Below are positions 1 to 9,286 of a stretch of 64,000 bases of DNA, piece by piece. The stretch lies in contig JAFAEQ010000077.1 in assembly GCA_023423935.1 (NCBI GenBank), positions 1 to 64,000 on the forward strand. The letters are read 5' to 3'. The stretch is from Pseudomonadota bacterium (GTDB taxonomy: Bacteria > Pseudomonadota > Gammaproteobacteria > Steroidobacterales > Steroidobacteraceae). The notes under the pieces were generated by a model. The model was not told the origin of the DNA. It was given only the letters and a program-made list of their open reading frames with translations, and searched no databases. Numbering within the stretch: the stretch's first letter is position 1; each line of letters begins with the position of its first letter. The translations under genes were made by a program, and so were the position numbers.

Positions 1-198
1 CAGCTCGCGCGACAGCTGGCGAATCGCCCCCAGAAACACCACGATCTTGCGGACGGCGGAGCCGTCTTCCATGGTCGCGACATGCTTCACCGCGAAGTCG
101 TCGCCGACATGACTGACGATCAGCTGCTCTACCGCGGATACGCCGCCACGCACCGACAAAGCAGGACCGATCTGCAGGATGGTGGGTGTCTCAGCCAT
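1..198 (-). CDS. Glycosyltransferase, N-terminal part (cut by window edge)
   Basis: Sixty-six codons are open from an ATG at 198 to the window edge without a stop. The start reads MAETPTILQIGPALSVRGGV, followed by SAVEQLIVSH. That pattern of a beta strand, a Gly-rich turn (RGGVS) and a helix is typical of the N-terminal Rossmann domain of GT4/GT-B glycosyltransferases. The start overlaps the end of the upstream transferase gene by 8 bases, so it is the last visible gene of the minus-strand operon that begins at 3817. The assignment rests on a short N-terminus and on context. The donor and acceptor sugars cannot be inferred. Confidence 0.6.
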   Translation of the reverse strand, partial: MAETPTILQIGPALSVRGGVSAVEQLIVSHVGDDFAVKHVATMEDGSAVRKIVVFLGAIRQLSREL

Positions 199-1366
199 GC
201 GCGGTAACACTCCGCGTATGAAGCAGCTCTTCGTACGAGCGAACCATGGTCTGCCACGAGAACTGACGCAGCACGCGTGCACGTGCCGACTCGCCCATGC
301 GTACACGTAGCGCTGGCTGTCCATGCAGGGACATCAACGCACGGATGAGCTCATCTGGATCCGTCGAGGGCGCGATGAGGAAGCCTTCGCATCCACTGTC
401 GATCATCTCCGCTGAGCCTCCCGCAGTGCTCAGCACGACCGGTCGGCTCATGGACATGGCCTCGAGCGCCGCGTTCGAGAATGTCTCGGCGATCGAAGGC
501 AGCACGAACACATCGAGCGCAGCCAGCAACGGGCGCACGTCCTCGAGGACCCCCGTGAACGAGACATGCTCTTGCACGTTGCTTGCGCGCTGTTCGAGCA
601 TCTCTCGACACGGGCCTTTGCCGGCAATGACCACATGCGCGTCGATGCCGCGACGACGCAACTCGATCAATGCGTCGATCAGCACACGGTGATTCTTTTC
701 CGGCACGAGCCGGCCGATGCCGCCGATCAGGAATGTACCGGGCGCAATCCCGAGCTTCTCCCGGAAACGATGGCCCGCATCGCCGACGGCCTCCACGGAG
801 AAGCGCTCCGCATCGACACCGTTGTAGACGGCGATGCTGGTGGTGCGCGGCGACTGCCCTTCCCATCGATCGCGCTGAAGCTCGCAACCGTAGACCGTCA
901 GATCCAGAAGACGCATGACCCGCTGATACACATGGCGACGCCACTCTTCGCCTGCCGGATAGTCCGTCGTGTTCATGAGGACGACCGTGCGGGGCTTGCG
1001 AGCGAGGCCGCGGGTCGCCGCCGCGACATAGAGCGTCGGATAGGAGTTGACTGCAAAAACCACCTGCGCATCGCGCTCGACGATCAGTCGACGCAGGGCA
1101 CGCGTGGCTGCAAGCGAAAATTTTCCGCGACGCTCGAGGCACCAGACCGGCACGTCCGGGTGCAGCGAGTCGCGCAGCTGATGCGGCTCGTTCAGATAGC
1201 AGACGCCCGCATTGATGCCGCGTTGCTGCAGATCGTTGACGAGCCGGACGATCTTCACCTCTGAGCCGCCGACCGAAAGATTGTTCAGCACGAACAAGGC
1301 CGCGAGTTGCCCCGCTTCACGAGGCAAGCCTGTCGTCTCGGCGAGCGGTGCAACCGCTGCACTCAT
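191..1366 (-). CDS. Glycosyltransferase family 4
   Basis: This 391-residue GT-B enzyme probably adds one sugar to the lipid-linked EPS repeat unit at the cytoplasmic face of the inner membrane. The N-terminal domain has the GGSEVKIV acceptor-side loop near residue 33. The C-terminal domain carries GIGRLVPEKNH, followed by the EX7E-type nucleotide-sugar site in ETFSNAALEAMS near residue 300. The length is normal for GT4. Its ATG overlaps the TGA of the upstream gene (ATGA), so translation is coupled within the operon read from 3817 downward. No sugar specificity can be read from the sequence. Confidence 0.88.
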   Translation of the reverse strand: MSAAVAPLAETTGLPREAGQLAALFVLNNLSVGGSEVKIVRLVNDLQQRGINAGVCYLNEPHQLRDSLHPDVPVWCLERRGKFSLAATRALRRLIVERDAQVVFAVNSYPTLYVAAATRGLARKPRTVVLMNTTDYPAGEEWRRHVYQRVMRLLDLTVYGCELQRDRWEGQSPRTTSIAVYNGVDAERFSVEAVGDAGHRFREKLGIAPGTFLIGGIGRLVPEKNHRVLIDALIELRRRGIDAHVVIAGKGPCREMLEQRASNVQEHVSFTGVLEDVRPLLAALDVFVLPSIAETFSNAALEAMSMSRPVVLSTAGGSAEMIDSGCEGFLIAPSTDPDELIRALMSLHGQPALRVRMGESARARVLRQFSWQTMVRSYEELLHTRSVTAHG

Positions 1367-2496
1367 CCGGCGGTTCCGAAACGAAGCTGTGCTGCCGGTT
1401 CGCTACGCAGCAGCTCGATATAGCGATTGGCCACCTGCGAAGCCGAGAACTGTCCGACGCAGAACTCGCGTGCGCGCTGCCCCATCGCGCGGCGCTGCGC
1501 CTCGTGACGAATCAGATCCTCAATCGCCTGCGACATTTCTTCCGTCGTCGCGACGGCGCGGCCCAGATTCAAACGCTTGATGAGAGAGTCCGGATCGAAG
1601 AACGACACGACCGGCACTGCACGAGCCCACGCCTGCAGGAAGGTGTTCGGAAAACCTTCCATGCTCGAGGTATTCACGAACAGCCGCGCGCGCTCGAACA
1701 ATGCGCCGACCTGTGCGTACGGCACCGCACCGAGCACGGACAGATTCGGAAGCTTGGCCGCTTCCGACATCATGGTCTCGTAGTAGCTTTCCATTCCGGG
1801 CAGCGCGCCGCCGGCGACTACGAACTTCAGCTCCGGCGAGCGGCTGGCGAGCTCGAACAGAATCTCGGGTCGCTTCACCGGCCGCAGATTCGCAACCCAG
1901 AGCACATCGATGTCCTGCTTGACCGTCGGCGGCGGCGGAATGTCGGCGATCATGTTGATCACCTCGCTCTGCAAGCCATAGTTCTGCTGGAGCAGCGTGC
2001 GCTGATGCTCCGTCTGTGCGACGACGATGTCGGCGTGCCGCAGTCCGTACTCATAGATGCGTCGATCGCGCCAGTAGCGGATGAGCTGCTTGCCGGGAAT
2101 GCAGCCGAGATCGGAAGCGATGCGAATGAGGCTGCGCTTGCCGAAGCGACGGCAATACCACACGGTGAATCCCGTGGCAGCCGCTGAAGGCGACTGGTAG
2201 TAGACATCCGCATCCGCTTCGCGCATCGCACCGATGAGACCGGTGAGACGCGGATGAGCAAAGCGCACGATCGGAATGCCCTCGTCACGCTTGTAGGCCG
2301 CAATGGCGCGGATGCCGTCGACCATACGCACCCTGCCCTGCCCTTGATCCTCCACGACGATCGAGACATCCAGACCCAGGTCGCGCCACGCGCGCGCAAG
2401 CAACACATGCTGGACGGATTCGCCGCCGACGTACTGGATCTCCTCGTCGCCCGCGAGCTGCGGATAGTCATCCAGACCGATGATGCAGATTTTCAT
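1363..2496 (-). CDS. Glycosyltransferase family 4
   Basis: This is a 377-residue GT-B glycosyltransferase. The ATG at 2496 gives the classic first strand MKICIIGLDDYP and a GGES acceptor loop near residue 25. Longer in-frame starts would add 42 residues that lack this character and would run into the upstream gene. The C-terminal half has VLWVANLRPVKRPE and the EX7E-like stretch SSMEGFPNTFLQAWA. It lies 16 bases after the O-antigen ligase-like gene and overlaps the next transferase by 4 bases. It therefore belongs to the same EPS operon under the sigma-54-type promoter at 3859-3873. Confidence 0.87.
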   Translation of the reverse strand: MKICIIGLDDYPQLAGDEEIQYVGGESVQHVLLARAWRDLGLDVSIVVEDQGQGRVRMVDGIRAIAAYKRDEGIPIVRFAHPRLTGLIGAMREADADVYYQSPSAAATGFTVWYCRRFGKRSLIRIASDLGCIPGKQLIRYWRDRRIYEYGLRHADIVVAQTEHQRTLLQQNYGLQSEVINMIADIPPPPTVKQDIDVLWVANLRPVKRPEILFELASRSPELKFVVAGGALPGMESYYETMMSEAAKLPNLSVLGAVPYAQVGALFERARLFVNTSSMEGFPNTFLQAWARAVPVVSFFDPDSLIKRLNLGRAVATTEEMSQAIEDLIRHEAQRRAMGQRAREFCVGQFSASQVANRYIELLRSEPAAQLRFGTAG

Positions 2497-2512
2497 TGCG
2501 TAGGTTGCCTCG

Positions 2513-3817
2513 TCACGAACGCGGCACAGCCACCCAACCGAAGGGGTCGGGTCGTGCCACTGGAGATTGCGGAGATTCTTCTGCCGCAGCGACCGGCTGT
2601 GGATCCTGCTGCAGCATTGCAAGACGCATCACGACACCCGCGTAGGCCCAAAAATAGAGCCAGGGGTCGTACAGATCGACGAAGAACGTGGATACGGCGA
2701 GCGCCAGCGTGGAGATGACGAATCCGATCAGCAGCGCTCGCGCTTGCGGATCTGCCTTGAACGCCGCTGCCTTGGCCACGCGAATCGGGATCGCCAGAAG
2801 CGCGATGCTGCAGACGAGCCCGACGAGTCCGAGGTTGAACCACTGATTGATGTAGTAGTTGTGGGGGGAGTAACGGAACGGCATGGACCAGTAGGAGTTC
2901 CAGCCGAAGCCCGTGATGAACGTCCAGGGTTTCTGCGCCATCGCTGCGAGCGCCGTCGCCCAGATCTCGGTGCGTCCCGACGACGCAGTCGTCATGTCGC
3001 CGGCGCTGCCGCCCACCAGACGCTCATGCAACAGATCGCCGTACCAGATACTCACGACGACACCCACCACCAGGAACATCGCAAACAAGCTGGCGCCGAC
3101 TTTCAGTAGCGCGGCTCCCGAGACATATCTGCGAAACATCCACACCCCTGCGATGCAGGCGACCGCCGTACCAACGAACGCGCCGCGCGACACCGTCATC
3201 AGCAACGTGGCAGCAGTGAGCAGCGTCGCACCGCCCCAGAAGACACGCATGAAGCCCCTGCTCGCGTATGCAAGCGCTGCGACCGCCGGAAGCGTAAGCG
3301 CTGCGAACGCACCGTACTGATTCGATTCGCCCAGCGTGCCCTGTACACGGCCGTCGGATCGCCGCTCGATATCGCCGAAGTGCACGATGCCGGCCGCATC
3401 GAGAATGGCGCTCGCGTGCGAGATCACCCACGCCGCCAGCACGACCTTCATCAATGCGATCGCATCTTCGCGGGACTGGGCTCCGTAGAAGAACACCAGA
3501 AAAAAGAGCATCTGGTCGACCATGCGGTTCTTGAGATCGAACCCATGCCGCAGGTAGTTGTAATGCGGATAGTGGATGTACAGGACGATCGCCACGTACG
3601 TGACGATGCAGTAGGAGATCCACACGATGAACGCGATCGTGATCGCCGGCAGCTGCAGCTGGAAACGTCGCAGCAGCGCGAAGCGTGCAACCAGGCTCAG
3701 TGTGAGCATGTAGAGCAGCGCATTCTTGATGTTCACGCCCGGCGCAGGGCCCGGGTCCCACGCGAACACGCTGCTCAGCGTCAGGAACATCGTCAGCAGA
3801 ATCAGGAGCAGACGCAT
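2513..3817 (-). CDS. O-antigen ligase/polymerase-like membrane protein
   Basis: This protein of about 434 residues has roughly ten to twelve hydrophobic segments and a large periplasmic loop in the second half (residues ~270-330, with HERLVGGSAGDMTTASSGR and SPHNYYINQW). That is the layout of the Wzy_C/WaaL family, whose members polymerise or ligate undecaprenyl-linked glycans on the periplasmic side. I chose the ATG at 3817, which starts directly with the first hydrophobic segment. An upstream ATG at 3910 would lie before the sigma-54-like promoter at 3859-3873, so it could not be on that transcript. It is the first gene of the operon 3817-1. Whether it acts as Wzy or as a ligase is open. 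Confidence 0.82.
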   Translation of the reverse strand: MRLLLILLTMFLTLSSVFAWDPGPAPGVNIKNALLYMLTLSLVARFALLRRFQLQLPAITIAFIVWISYCIVTYVAIVLYIHYPHYNYLRHGFDLKNRMVDQMLFFLVFFYGAQSREDAIALMKVVLAAWVISHASAILDAAGIVHFGDIERRSDGRVQGTLGESNQYGAFAALTLPAVAALAYASRGFMRVFWGGATLLTAATLLMTVSRGAFVGTAVACIAGVWMFRRYVSGAALLKVGASLFAMFLVVGVVVSIWYGDLLHERLVGGSAGDMTTASSGRTEIWATALAAMAQKPWTFITGFGWNSYWSMPFRYSPHNYYINQWFNLGLVGLVCSIALLAIPIRVAKAAAFKADPQARALLIGFVISTLALAVSTFFVDLYDPWLYFWAYAGVVMRLAMLQQDPQPVAAAEESPQSPVARPDPFGWVAVPRS

Positions 3818-3858
3818 GGAATGAGTTCGTACTCGGACAAACGATGCCTGTAGGGAAG

Positions 3859-3873
3859 GCAAGTTACATACCA
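3859..3873 (-). promoter_or_regulatory. Sigma-54-type promoter of the O-antigen ligase operon
   Basis: Read on the minus strand the site is CTGGTATGTAACTTGCC. It has the -24 GG and -12 GC at exactly ten bases' spacing and a TTGC box, close to the TGGYAYN5TTGC consensus. The predicted transcription start near 3848 leaves about 30 bases to the ATG at 3817. No transcript data are available. Confidence 0.7.
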
Positions 3874-3932
3874 GCCCTCCTCGCCTCTGCCGGATGCGCA
3901 GCAGCGACATTCAGGCGGTGCGAAATGCATGT

Positions 3933-3974
3933 CTTTGTAATTTGTTCCTAAGGACTCACGGACCGATTACAAAG
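3933..3974. promoter_or_regulatory. Inverted repeat, possible activator binding site
   Basis: CTTTGTAAT (3933-3941) and ATTACAAAG (3966-3974) are perfect 9-base inverted copies with 24 bases between them. They lie about 85-125 bases upstream of the start site predicted from the sigma-54-type promoter at 3859-3873, where enhancers for such promoters usually sit. Similar TTACA words lie upstream of other promoters of this island. The regulatory role is inferred. Confidence 0.45.
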
Positions 3975-4003
3975 CACGATGTTCTGTCAGATCCATTCGC
4001 GCC

Positions 4004-5431
4004 TCACGCGGCGAGCCATCTGCCTTCGACGTGTTGCAGCAGCCGCACGACCTCGGGGATACGCCACAGATACAGCAGTGCCGCGAAGACGGCGAGATAT
4101 GCGAGGCTGCCCAGCGGAATCCCGAGGAGTCCGAAATGGCCGGTCCAGAACGAGCCGTAGAAGACCGCGCTTGCAATAACGCCCGCGACTGCGATTTTCG
4201 CCAGGTCACCCCAGGCGGCAATCGACCGTATTCCTACCTCATATGCCTGCGCGGTGCGTGCTCCGAGATAGAGACCTTCGAGGAATCGGGACACCACGAA
4301 CGCAAGTGCTGCGCCGATCACGCCCATGAACGGCACGGCCGCAGCGAGCAGTCCGACATTCAGCACGATCGCCAGCAGATTGCTGTGAACGATCGAAGTA
4401 TTGCGATTGAGCGCGCGCAGCGCGACGCCGAAGTCGAAGACCTCGCGCAACAGCACCAGCAGATACAACTGGAAGATCGGTACGGCGGGCGCGTAGTCGG
4501 CGGAGAACAGCGTGACGACGAGCGGATGGGCGAACTCGAACAGAATCACGGCCGCCGGCAGGAGCAGCAGCATCGACATGACGGTCGAGCGTTGCCACAA
4601 GCGTAATGCGTCCGAGGGCTGCGACACCGCCGCCATTTCCGGCAGCAGCGCATCCGACAACGAGTTGCGCAGGACCGTGATGATCGGCTGTACCTGCGTA
4701 CCGATGGCGTAATGCGCCAGGGCGACGGCACCCATCGCCTTCGCGACGAACAGATTGCCGATCGATTTGTTCAGCGTGACGAGCACCAGCGCGACACCGA
4801 CCGGCAGGCAGTAGCGAATCTGTTCACGCCAGTTCGTCGTTCCGTCGACCGTGCCCTTCTGCATCTGCCAGGCGATGAACGAGCCGACGAATCGCACCGC
4901 CTCCAGCGCAATCAACGACCAGACGATGACCTGCACGTCCGAAGAGATGCTGGCCGCGACGATCACGACCGCCATGCGCGCTACGAGACGCCCCGACGTA
5001 TAAGCCAGCACGGGCATCGTGCGCTTGCCGGCGAGCCAGTAGAACTCCCAGAAATCCATGTTCACGAAAAGCAGCACGTACACGGCGACAGTGAAGGCCA
5101 TGTCTCCCAGCACCGCGCCGCCGGTGAACACATTGGCGACCACGGCGAGCGCGACGACGAGCACGCTGCAGACGAACGTCAGTACGACCGATTGCCGCAG
5201 CATCTGCTTCACGTTCGCAGGCCGCGACGGGATGAAGTACAGCAGGCTGTTGTTGATGCCGAAGGCGCAGATGGTCGTGAGCAGACCCGCGTACAGCAGG
5301 AATTCGCGGTACCGGCCGAATTCCTCGACGGTGAGCAGGCGCACCAATACGACGGGGCTGAGCAGCATCAGCCCCTGATTCAGCAGGCGCGTGACCGAGA
5401 TCAGCGCCGAACGTCGCGCGAACCCTGCGAT
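4004..5431 (-). CDS. Wzx-type polysaccharide flippase
   Basis: This is a MATE/MVF-like flippase of about 475 residues with roughly twelve membrane segments. It would move the lipid-linked repeat unit across the inner membrane. The family signature near the N-terminus is clear: RLLNQGLMLLSPVVLVRLL, then VEEFGRYREF. The first usual start codon (ATG 5368) lies inside this conserved first helix and would remove about 21 residues of it. The frame is open upstream to the TAG of the preceding gene, and the only codon well placed after the AAGGAG at 5438-5443 is ATC at 5431. I therefore propose ATC as the start. The gene is in the same frame as the GT39 gene before it, separated only by that TAG. Confidence 0.85.
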   Translation of the reverse strand: MAGFARRSALISVTRLLNQGLMLLSPVVLVRLLTVEEFGRYREFLLYAGLLTTICAFGINNSLLYFIPSRPANVKQMLRQSVVLTFVCSVLVVALAVVANVFTGGAVLGDMAFTVAVYVLLFVNMDFWEFYWLAGKRTMPVLAYTSGRLVARMAVVIVAASISSDVQVIVWSLIALEAVRFVGSFIAWQMQKGTVDGTTNWREQIRYCLPVGVALVLVTLNKSIGNLFVAKAMGAVALAHYAIGTQVQPIITVLRNSLSDALLPEMAAVSQPSDALRLWQRSTVMSMLLLLPAAVILFEFAHPLVVTLFSADYAPAVPIFQLYLLVLLREVFDFGVALRALNRNTSIVHSNLLAIVLNVGLLAAAVPFMGVIGAALAFVVSRFLEGLYLGARTAQAYEVGIRSIAAWGDLAKIAVAGVIASAVFYGSFWTGHFGLLGIPLGSLAYLAVFAALLYLWRIPEVVRLLQHVEGRWLAA

Positions 5432-5434
5432 GGG

Positions 5435-7435
5435 CTACTCCTTCGTCGCTGCGCCTGCGTTATTGACGAGCCACACCCGGGTGAATCCGTCGCGACCGAG
5501 GAAGACCTCCTTGAAGCGATCCGAGTGAAGTACGGGGTCCATATCGCCACGCATGCTGCGGCGTTGATCCTCACGGTTCTCACCGCTGCCGATCACGAAG
5601 ATCCGATCGTTCGGATGAGCTCGCAGCACCTCATCCAGCATGCCCGCATCGCTCATGACCGGTGTCCCTGTATAGAAGTCGCGGATCTGCCCGTCCACTC
5701 GGATCACGAACTTGCGCGCAAAGTTGCGGGTCATCATCCAGTAGTCGACCTTGCCCAGATAATACGTCTGCTGCAGCACGTCCTCTGCAATCAGCACGTC
5801 ACCGGGCTGGATGTTCTGCTGCTGGATGAACTCCGCCGCGCCCTTGTGATCGGGATTCATCTCATAGCCCGCATTGGTGACGCGTGCAACAGCCGCGGGA
5901 TCCACTACGAGCACCGTGAGGCCAAGCGCCAGAAGTCCCTGCATCAAGCCTTGCGAAGATCGATAGGTGCGCAGAGCCAATCTGTCCGCCCCGTGCTGAG
6001 CGAACGCGAAGGCGGCAATGAGCAGCGGCAGGATGGAAGCTGCGGTGTAGCGCGACGGCACGTTCCAAAGGAACAGTCCGATCATGAACATCGGCACCCA
6101 TACGCCGACCAGCATCATCACCCAGTAATCCGGCACGCGCTTGCCGCGCGCCAGCCTCACCACGCCCCACACCAGACACACCGCAGCGATGAGACCTGCG
6201 ACATACGAGAACTGCATCACCTTGTAGTAGGGCCAGATGCTCGGCTGTCCGACCAGCAGGCCGATCAGTTTCATCGTCGAACCGGCCGTGGACTTCAGCA
6301 ACGCGATGTGCGCGACCGCCAGCAGTCCGCTACCCGCGAGGAACAGGCCGAGACGCGACCACACCACCGGACCTGCGAATCGCCGTGCGACGACGATGCC
6401 GATGACCATGAGGATTGCGGCCACGTGGTAATGCAGGAAGAACTGCGCCGCCAGCCCTGCGATCAGCAACAACACGGCCGCCACTGCGGCGGGCTTCGAT
6501 GTGATCACGCGGTTCACACGCAGTGCGAGCGCCGCGACGATCAACACCGCAAAGCCGAGCCACGCCTGCAACGGCAAAGCCAGGGTAGGACTGATGTCTC
6601 CGCGCTCACCCGGCATGGCGCCGAGCCCCGCACCGTAATCCGCCGGCGGCTCGGGATATTGAGCATTGACCCAGTTGTTGATCACGGCGAAAGCGATCAT
6701 CAAGACGACGGCGGCGACGATCCCCTGCAGCAGCGTGCGACTGTCGCCTTTGACCACGCCCGGTACGACGAACAGCATGACCGCAGTCACGGCGAGCGCG
6801 TGCAGTTCGATGCCGATCAGAAGTGAGATGCAGGCCAGGACCAGCCAGCCGATCTTGCCGTTGCGTTCCCAGAGGTTCAGACAGGCCATGCATCCCGCAA
6901 TCGCGACGAGCAGAAAGCCATACATGCGCGCCGTCTGCGCGTAGACGATGAACTCCGGCAACATGGCGACGCAGGCAGCGAGCGCGAGATTCCAGGTGGG
7001 TCGCAGATAACGAGCGCCGGCGAGATACGTGAGCGGAATCAACAGCACGCCGCACACGGCCGATGGCAACCTCATCGCCCACTCCGTTTCCCCGAACACG
7101 GACATCGACGCGACCATGAGATACAGCTCGGTGAGTCCACGCGGATAGAACATGCCGCTCGGCAGGATGGGCGCCCCCTGGTGCAGGATCCCCCTCGCGG
7201 CCATCGCCATCGTTTCTTCGTCGCCATGCAGTCCGACGTTCCCGAGGCCCCAGAATCGCAGCACTGCACCCACGCACACGATGGCGAACAGCACGAGGCG
7301 ATGCGTAGCGACCGCGCTCTGCAAGGGTAGCGTCGGGCGCACGAGACTCGCGAGCATGGTCGCGATCTCGACGTCGATGCGTACCGGGATCTGACCGGAG
7401 GGCCATTGGCGCGCACGGCTGGCTACGTTGAACAT
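5435..7435 (-). CDS. GT39-family (PMT/ArnT-like) membrane glycosyltransferase
   Basis: This 666-residue polytopic protein has an N-terminal acidic loop GLHGDEETMAMA near residue 68, between the first two membrane helices. The loop is followed by FYPRGLTELYLM and AQTARMYGF. This is the layout of dolichyl/undecaprenyl-phosphate-sugar-dependent GT-C transferases (PMT, ArnT), where the acidic loop is catalytic. About eleven to thirteen hydrophobic segments precede a C-terminal soluble periplasmic domain (~residues 500-666). The ATG at 7435 is preceded by GGGGAG at short spacing; Met27 is an alternative start. It would modify the glycan on the periplasmic side. It is probably transcribed from the 9172-9186 promoter together with the initiating transferase and runs into wzx. 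Confidence 0.8.
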   Translation of the reverse strand: MFNVASRARQWPSGQIPVRIDVEIATMLASLVRPTLPLQSAVATHRLVLFAIVCVGAVLRFWGLGNVGLHGDEETMAMAARGILHQGAPILPSGMFYPRGLTELYLMVASMSVFGETEWAMRLPSAVCGVLLIPLTYLAGARYLRPTWNLALAACVAMLPEFIVYAQTARMYGFLLVAIAGCMACLNLWERNGKIGWLVLACISLLIGIELHALAVTAVMLFVVPGVVKGDSRTLLQGIVAAVVLMIAFAVINNWVNAQYPEPPADYGAGLGAMPGERGDISPTLALPLQAWLGFAVLIVAALALRVNRVITSKPAAVAAVLLLIAGLAAQFFLHYHVAAILMVIGIVVARRFAGPVVWSRLGLFLAGSGLLAVAHIALLKSTAGSTMKLIGLLVGQPSIWPYYKVMQFSYVAGLIAAVCLVWGVVRLARGKRVPDYWVMMLVGVWVPMFMIGLFLWNVPSRYTAASILPLLIAAFAFAQHGADRLALRTYRSSQGLMQGLLALGLTVLVVDPAAVARVTNAGYEMNPDHKGAAEFIQQQNIQPGDVLIAEDVLQQTYYLGKVDYWMMTRNFARKFVIRVDGQIRDFYTGTPVMSDAGMLDEVLRAHPNDRIFVIGSGENREDQRRSMRGDMDPVLHSDRFKEVFLGRDGFTRVWLVNNAGAATKE
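5438..5443 (-). promoter_or_regulatory. Shine-Dalgarno that points to an ATC start for wzx
   Basis: AAGGAG on the minus strand sits at the very end of the upstream GT39 gene. Six bases (TAGCCC) separate it from ATC at 5431-5429, a textbook spacing. No ATG, GTG or TTG exists between the TAG and the ATG at 5368, which is about 70 bases away from this ribosome site. Confidence 0.6.
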
Positions 7436-7598
7436 GTTCTCCCCGCTTAGTCATTCGTACGCTGCGAACACTCCACGATCGCAGGCCCGAACATCGATCG
7501 AACTCGAACTACACACCACCGCGCTGCTTCCTGCGGCAACGCGATCCGTGCAAAGCGCCACGATCGTCGGCGCCTTGGGCTTTCGGACGCAAATGGGT

Positions 7599-9137
7599 TC
7601 AGTACGCCTTGTCCGTGCGCAGCAGACGCGGAATCGTCATCAGCAGAATCTTGAGATCCAGCAGGAGCGACCAGTCGCTCATGTACTTGAGATCCCAGTG
7701 CACGCGACCCTGCATGTCCTGCAGCTTGCGCGTCTCGCCTCGAAATCCCTTGATCTGCGCCAGGCCGGTGATGCCCGGCGGCACCTTATGGCGCGCCATG
7801 TATCCGCGAATCAGCCGGCGGTACTCCTCGTTGTGCGCGACCGCGTGCGGTCGCGGTCCTACGAGACTCATGCGTCCCTGCAATACGTTGATGAGCTGCG
7901 GAAACTCATCGAGCGACCAGCGCCGCAGATGGCGGCCGAGTGGCGTGACACGAGGATCGTCCTTGCGAGCCTGGTCCATCCAGCCCTTGTCTTCGGTCAC
8001 ATACATGGTTCTGAACTTGTAGATGACGATCTCGCGGCCATCGAGGCCGTAACGGCGCTGGCGGAACAGTATCGGGCCGCTGCTGGTGAACTTGATCGCG
8101 AGCGCGATGGCGAGAAACACGGGACTCAGGATGACCAGTGCGACGGAGGCGATTGCCACATCCATGATGCGCTTGATCGCAAGCCGCGTGCCGTAGAACG
8201 GCGACTCGCGCATCGCAATGACGGGCACACCGAACATCTCGCGCGTCTGCGTCGCGTAGTTGCCGGCCAGCAGCACGTCGGGCACGTAATAGAGAGACGC
8301 CGTCGTATCGCCGAGATCATCGAGCAGATCTTTCACACGCCGGATGTGGCGTAAGGGCAGACAGATGAAGATCGCCTCGACGGCATGTTGGCGCACGAAC
8401 GCCGGCAGCTCGGTGAGCGAGCCGCGCAGCTCGATGTCCTCGGGCACGTGCAGTCGTTGCAGGCTGCGATCATCGAAGAAGCCCTGTACGTTCATGCACA
8501 GTTCGGGATGCCTCTTCAGGCGCTTGGCCAGATGCAGGCTGGTCTTGTTGAACCCGACGAATACGATGTTGCGCGCGTTCTGCGGCCGGCACAGGACGCT
8601 GCGCGCAAGCTGCTGCAACGCCAGTGTCGCAAGCACCAGAACGATAGGTGTCGTCACCGCCCAGACGCCGAGGACCGTGCCCGGATAATGCGGCGCATAG
8701 CCCGTCGTGTACGCGATGACGGCCAGCGCAATCAGCAGCATCGACCAGCGCAGCATCAGATCGAGCGGCATCTTCCATCGGGGCGCGAGCAATTCGCCCG
8801 CCGTATTGCGCGAGGGCTGCAGCAGCAGAATCGACAGGACCGTCACCAGGATCGTGAGCTTGCTGAAGAACGCGCTGACCGGAACACCGAACAGGCGCGC
8901 GAGCCCGTACAGCATCAGGCTCGCAAGTGCCGCGGGCGCTGCTGCACGCAGAGAGAGAATCGAGGCCGTCAGCAGTGAATGGCCCTTGAACAGGATCGGT
9001 TGAGTGATCTCGTACGAAAGATCATCGGACGCAACGGACTCTTCGACCGCCTTGTTCGGGAACCGAAGAATGCTGCCGCTCGTCCGGCTGCTACTCGCTG
9101 GCTCTGCATCCCTGCGGCCATCGATGATTGCACTCAT
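7599..9137 (-). CDS. Undecaprenyl-phosphate sugar phosphotransferase (initiating EPS transferase)
   Basis: This 512-residue polyprenyl-phosphate hexose-1-phosphate transferase would start the EPS repeat unit on undecaprenyl phosphate. Residues ~60-150 hold several membrane helices. Residues ~170-300 form a Rossmann-like domain (NIVFVGFNKTSLHLAKRL). From about residue 314 there is a complete bacterial sugar transferase domain: a membrane helix after RLAIKRIMDV, KFRTMYV, DEFPQLINVLQGRMSLVGPRP, and PPGITGLAQIKGFRGET. It is of WcaJ/PssY type by length and domain order; the sugar is probably glucose or galactose but is not proven. The ATG at 9137 has GAGGAG five bases upstream, and a sigma-54-type promoter lies at 9172-9186. 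Confidence 0.92.
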   Translation of the reverse strand: MSAIIDGRRDAEPASSSRTSGSILRFPNKAVEESVASDDLSYEITQPILFKGHSLLTASILSLRAAAPAALASLMLYGLARLFGVPVSAFFSKLTILVTVLSILLLQPSRNTAGELLAPRWKMPLDLMLRWSMLLIALAVIAYTTGYAPHYPGTVLGVWAVTTPIVLVLATLALQQLARSVLCRPQNARNIVFVGFNKTSLHLAKRLKRHPELCMNVQGFFDDRSLQRLHVPEDIELRGSLTELPAFVRQHAVEAIFICLPLRHIRRVKDLLDDLGDTTASLYYVPDVLLAGNYATQTREMFGVPVIAMRESPFYGTRLAIKRIMDVAIASVALVILSPVFLAIALAIKFTSSGPILFRQRRYGLDGREIVIYKFRTMYVTEDKGWMDQARKDDPRVTPLGRHLRRWSLDEFPQLINVLQGRMSLVGPRPHAVAHNEEYRRLIRGYMARHKVPPGITGLAQIKGFRGETRKLQDMQGRVHWDLKYMSDWSLLLDLKILLMTIPRLLRTDKAY

Positions 9138-9171
9138 CCCAACTCCTCATGCTAATGCGCCAGCAGATGGA

Positions 9172-9186
9172 GCAAGATGTGTACCA
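9172..9186 (-). promoter_or_regulatory. Sigma-54-type promoter of the initiating transferase
   Basis: The minus strand reads CTGGTACACATCTTGCT, with GG-N10-GC and a perfect TTGCT box. The predicted start near 9160 gives a leader of about 25 bases carrying GAGGAG before the ATG at 9137. TTACA words lie about 130 bases upstream (9287-9308). Confidence 0.72.
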
Positions 9187-9255
9187 GCTCGCGAGTTCCC
9201 TGATCGCGCACATGTCTGCTCGGAGAACGTGGGGGAGCGAGCCGCACATAGCAAA

Positions 9256-9286
9256 GCGCCCGCGCTACGGATCGCAGCGCGGGCGC
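9256..9286 (-). terminator. Hairpin after the lyase gene
   Basis: A perfect 11-base stem (GCGCCCGCGCT with its complement, loop 9267-9275) lies 26 bases after the lyase stop codon. On the minus strand it is followed by only three T residues, so it is a weak or factor-assisted terminator. It would insulate the lyase from the next promoter at 9172-9186. Confidence 0.55.

Noticed and set aside
4712..6826. 704-codon plus-strand frame opposite wzx and the GT39 gene
   Set aside because: Its composition (His, Asp, Arg, Gln) is typical of the complement of GC-rich coding sequence. The minus strand encodes clear membrane proteins here.
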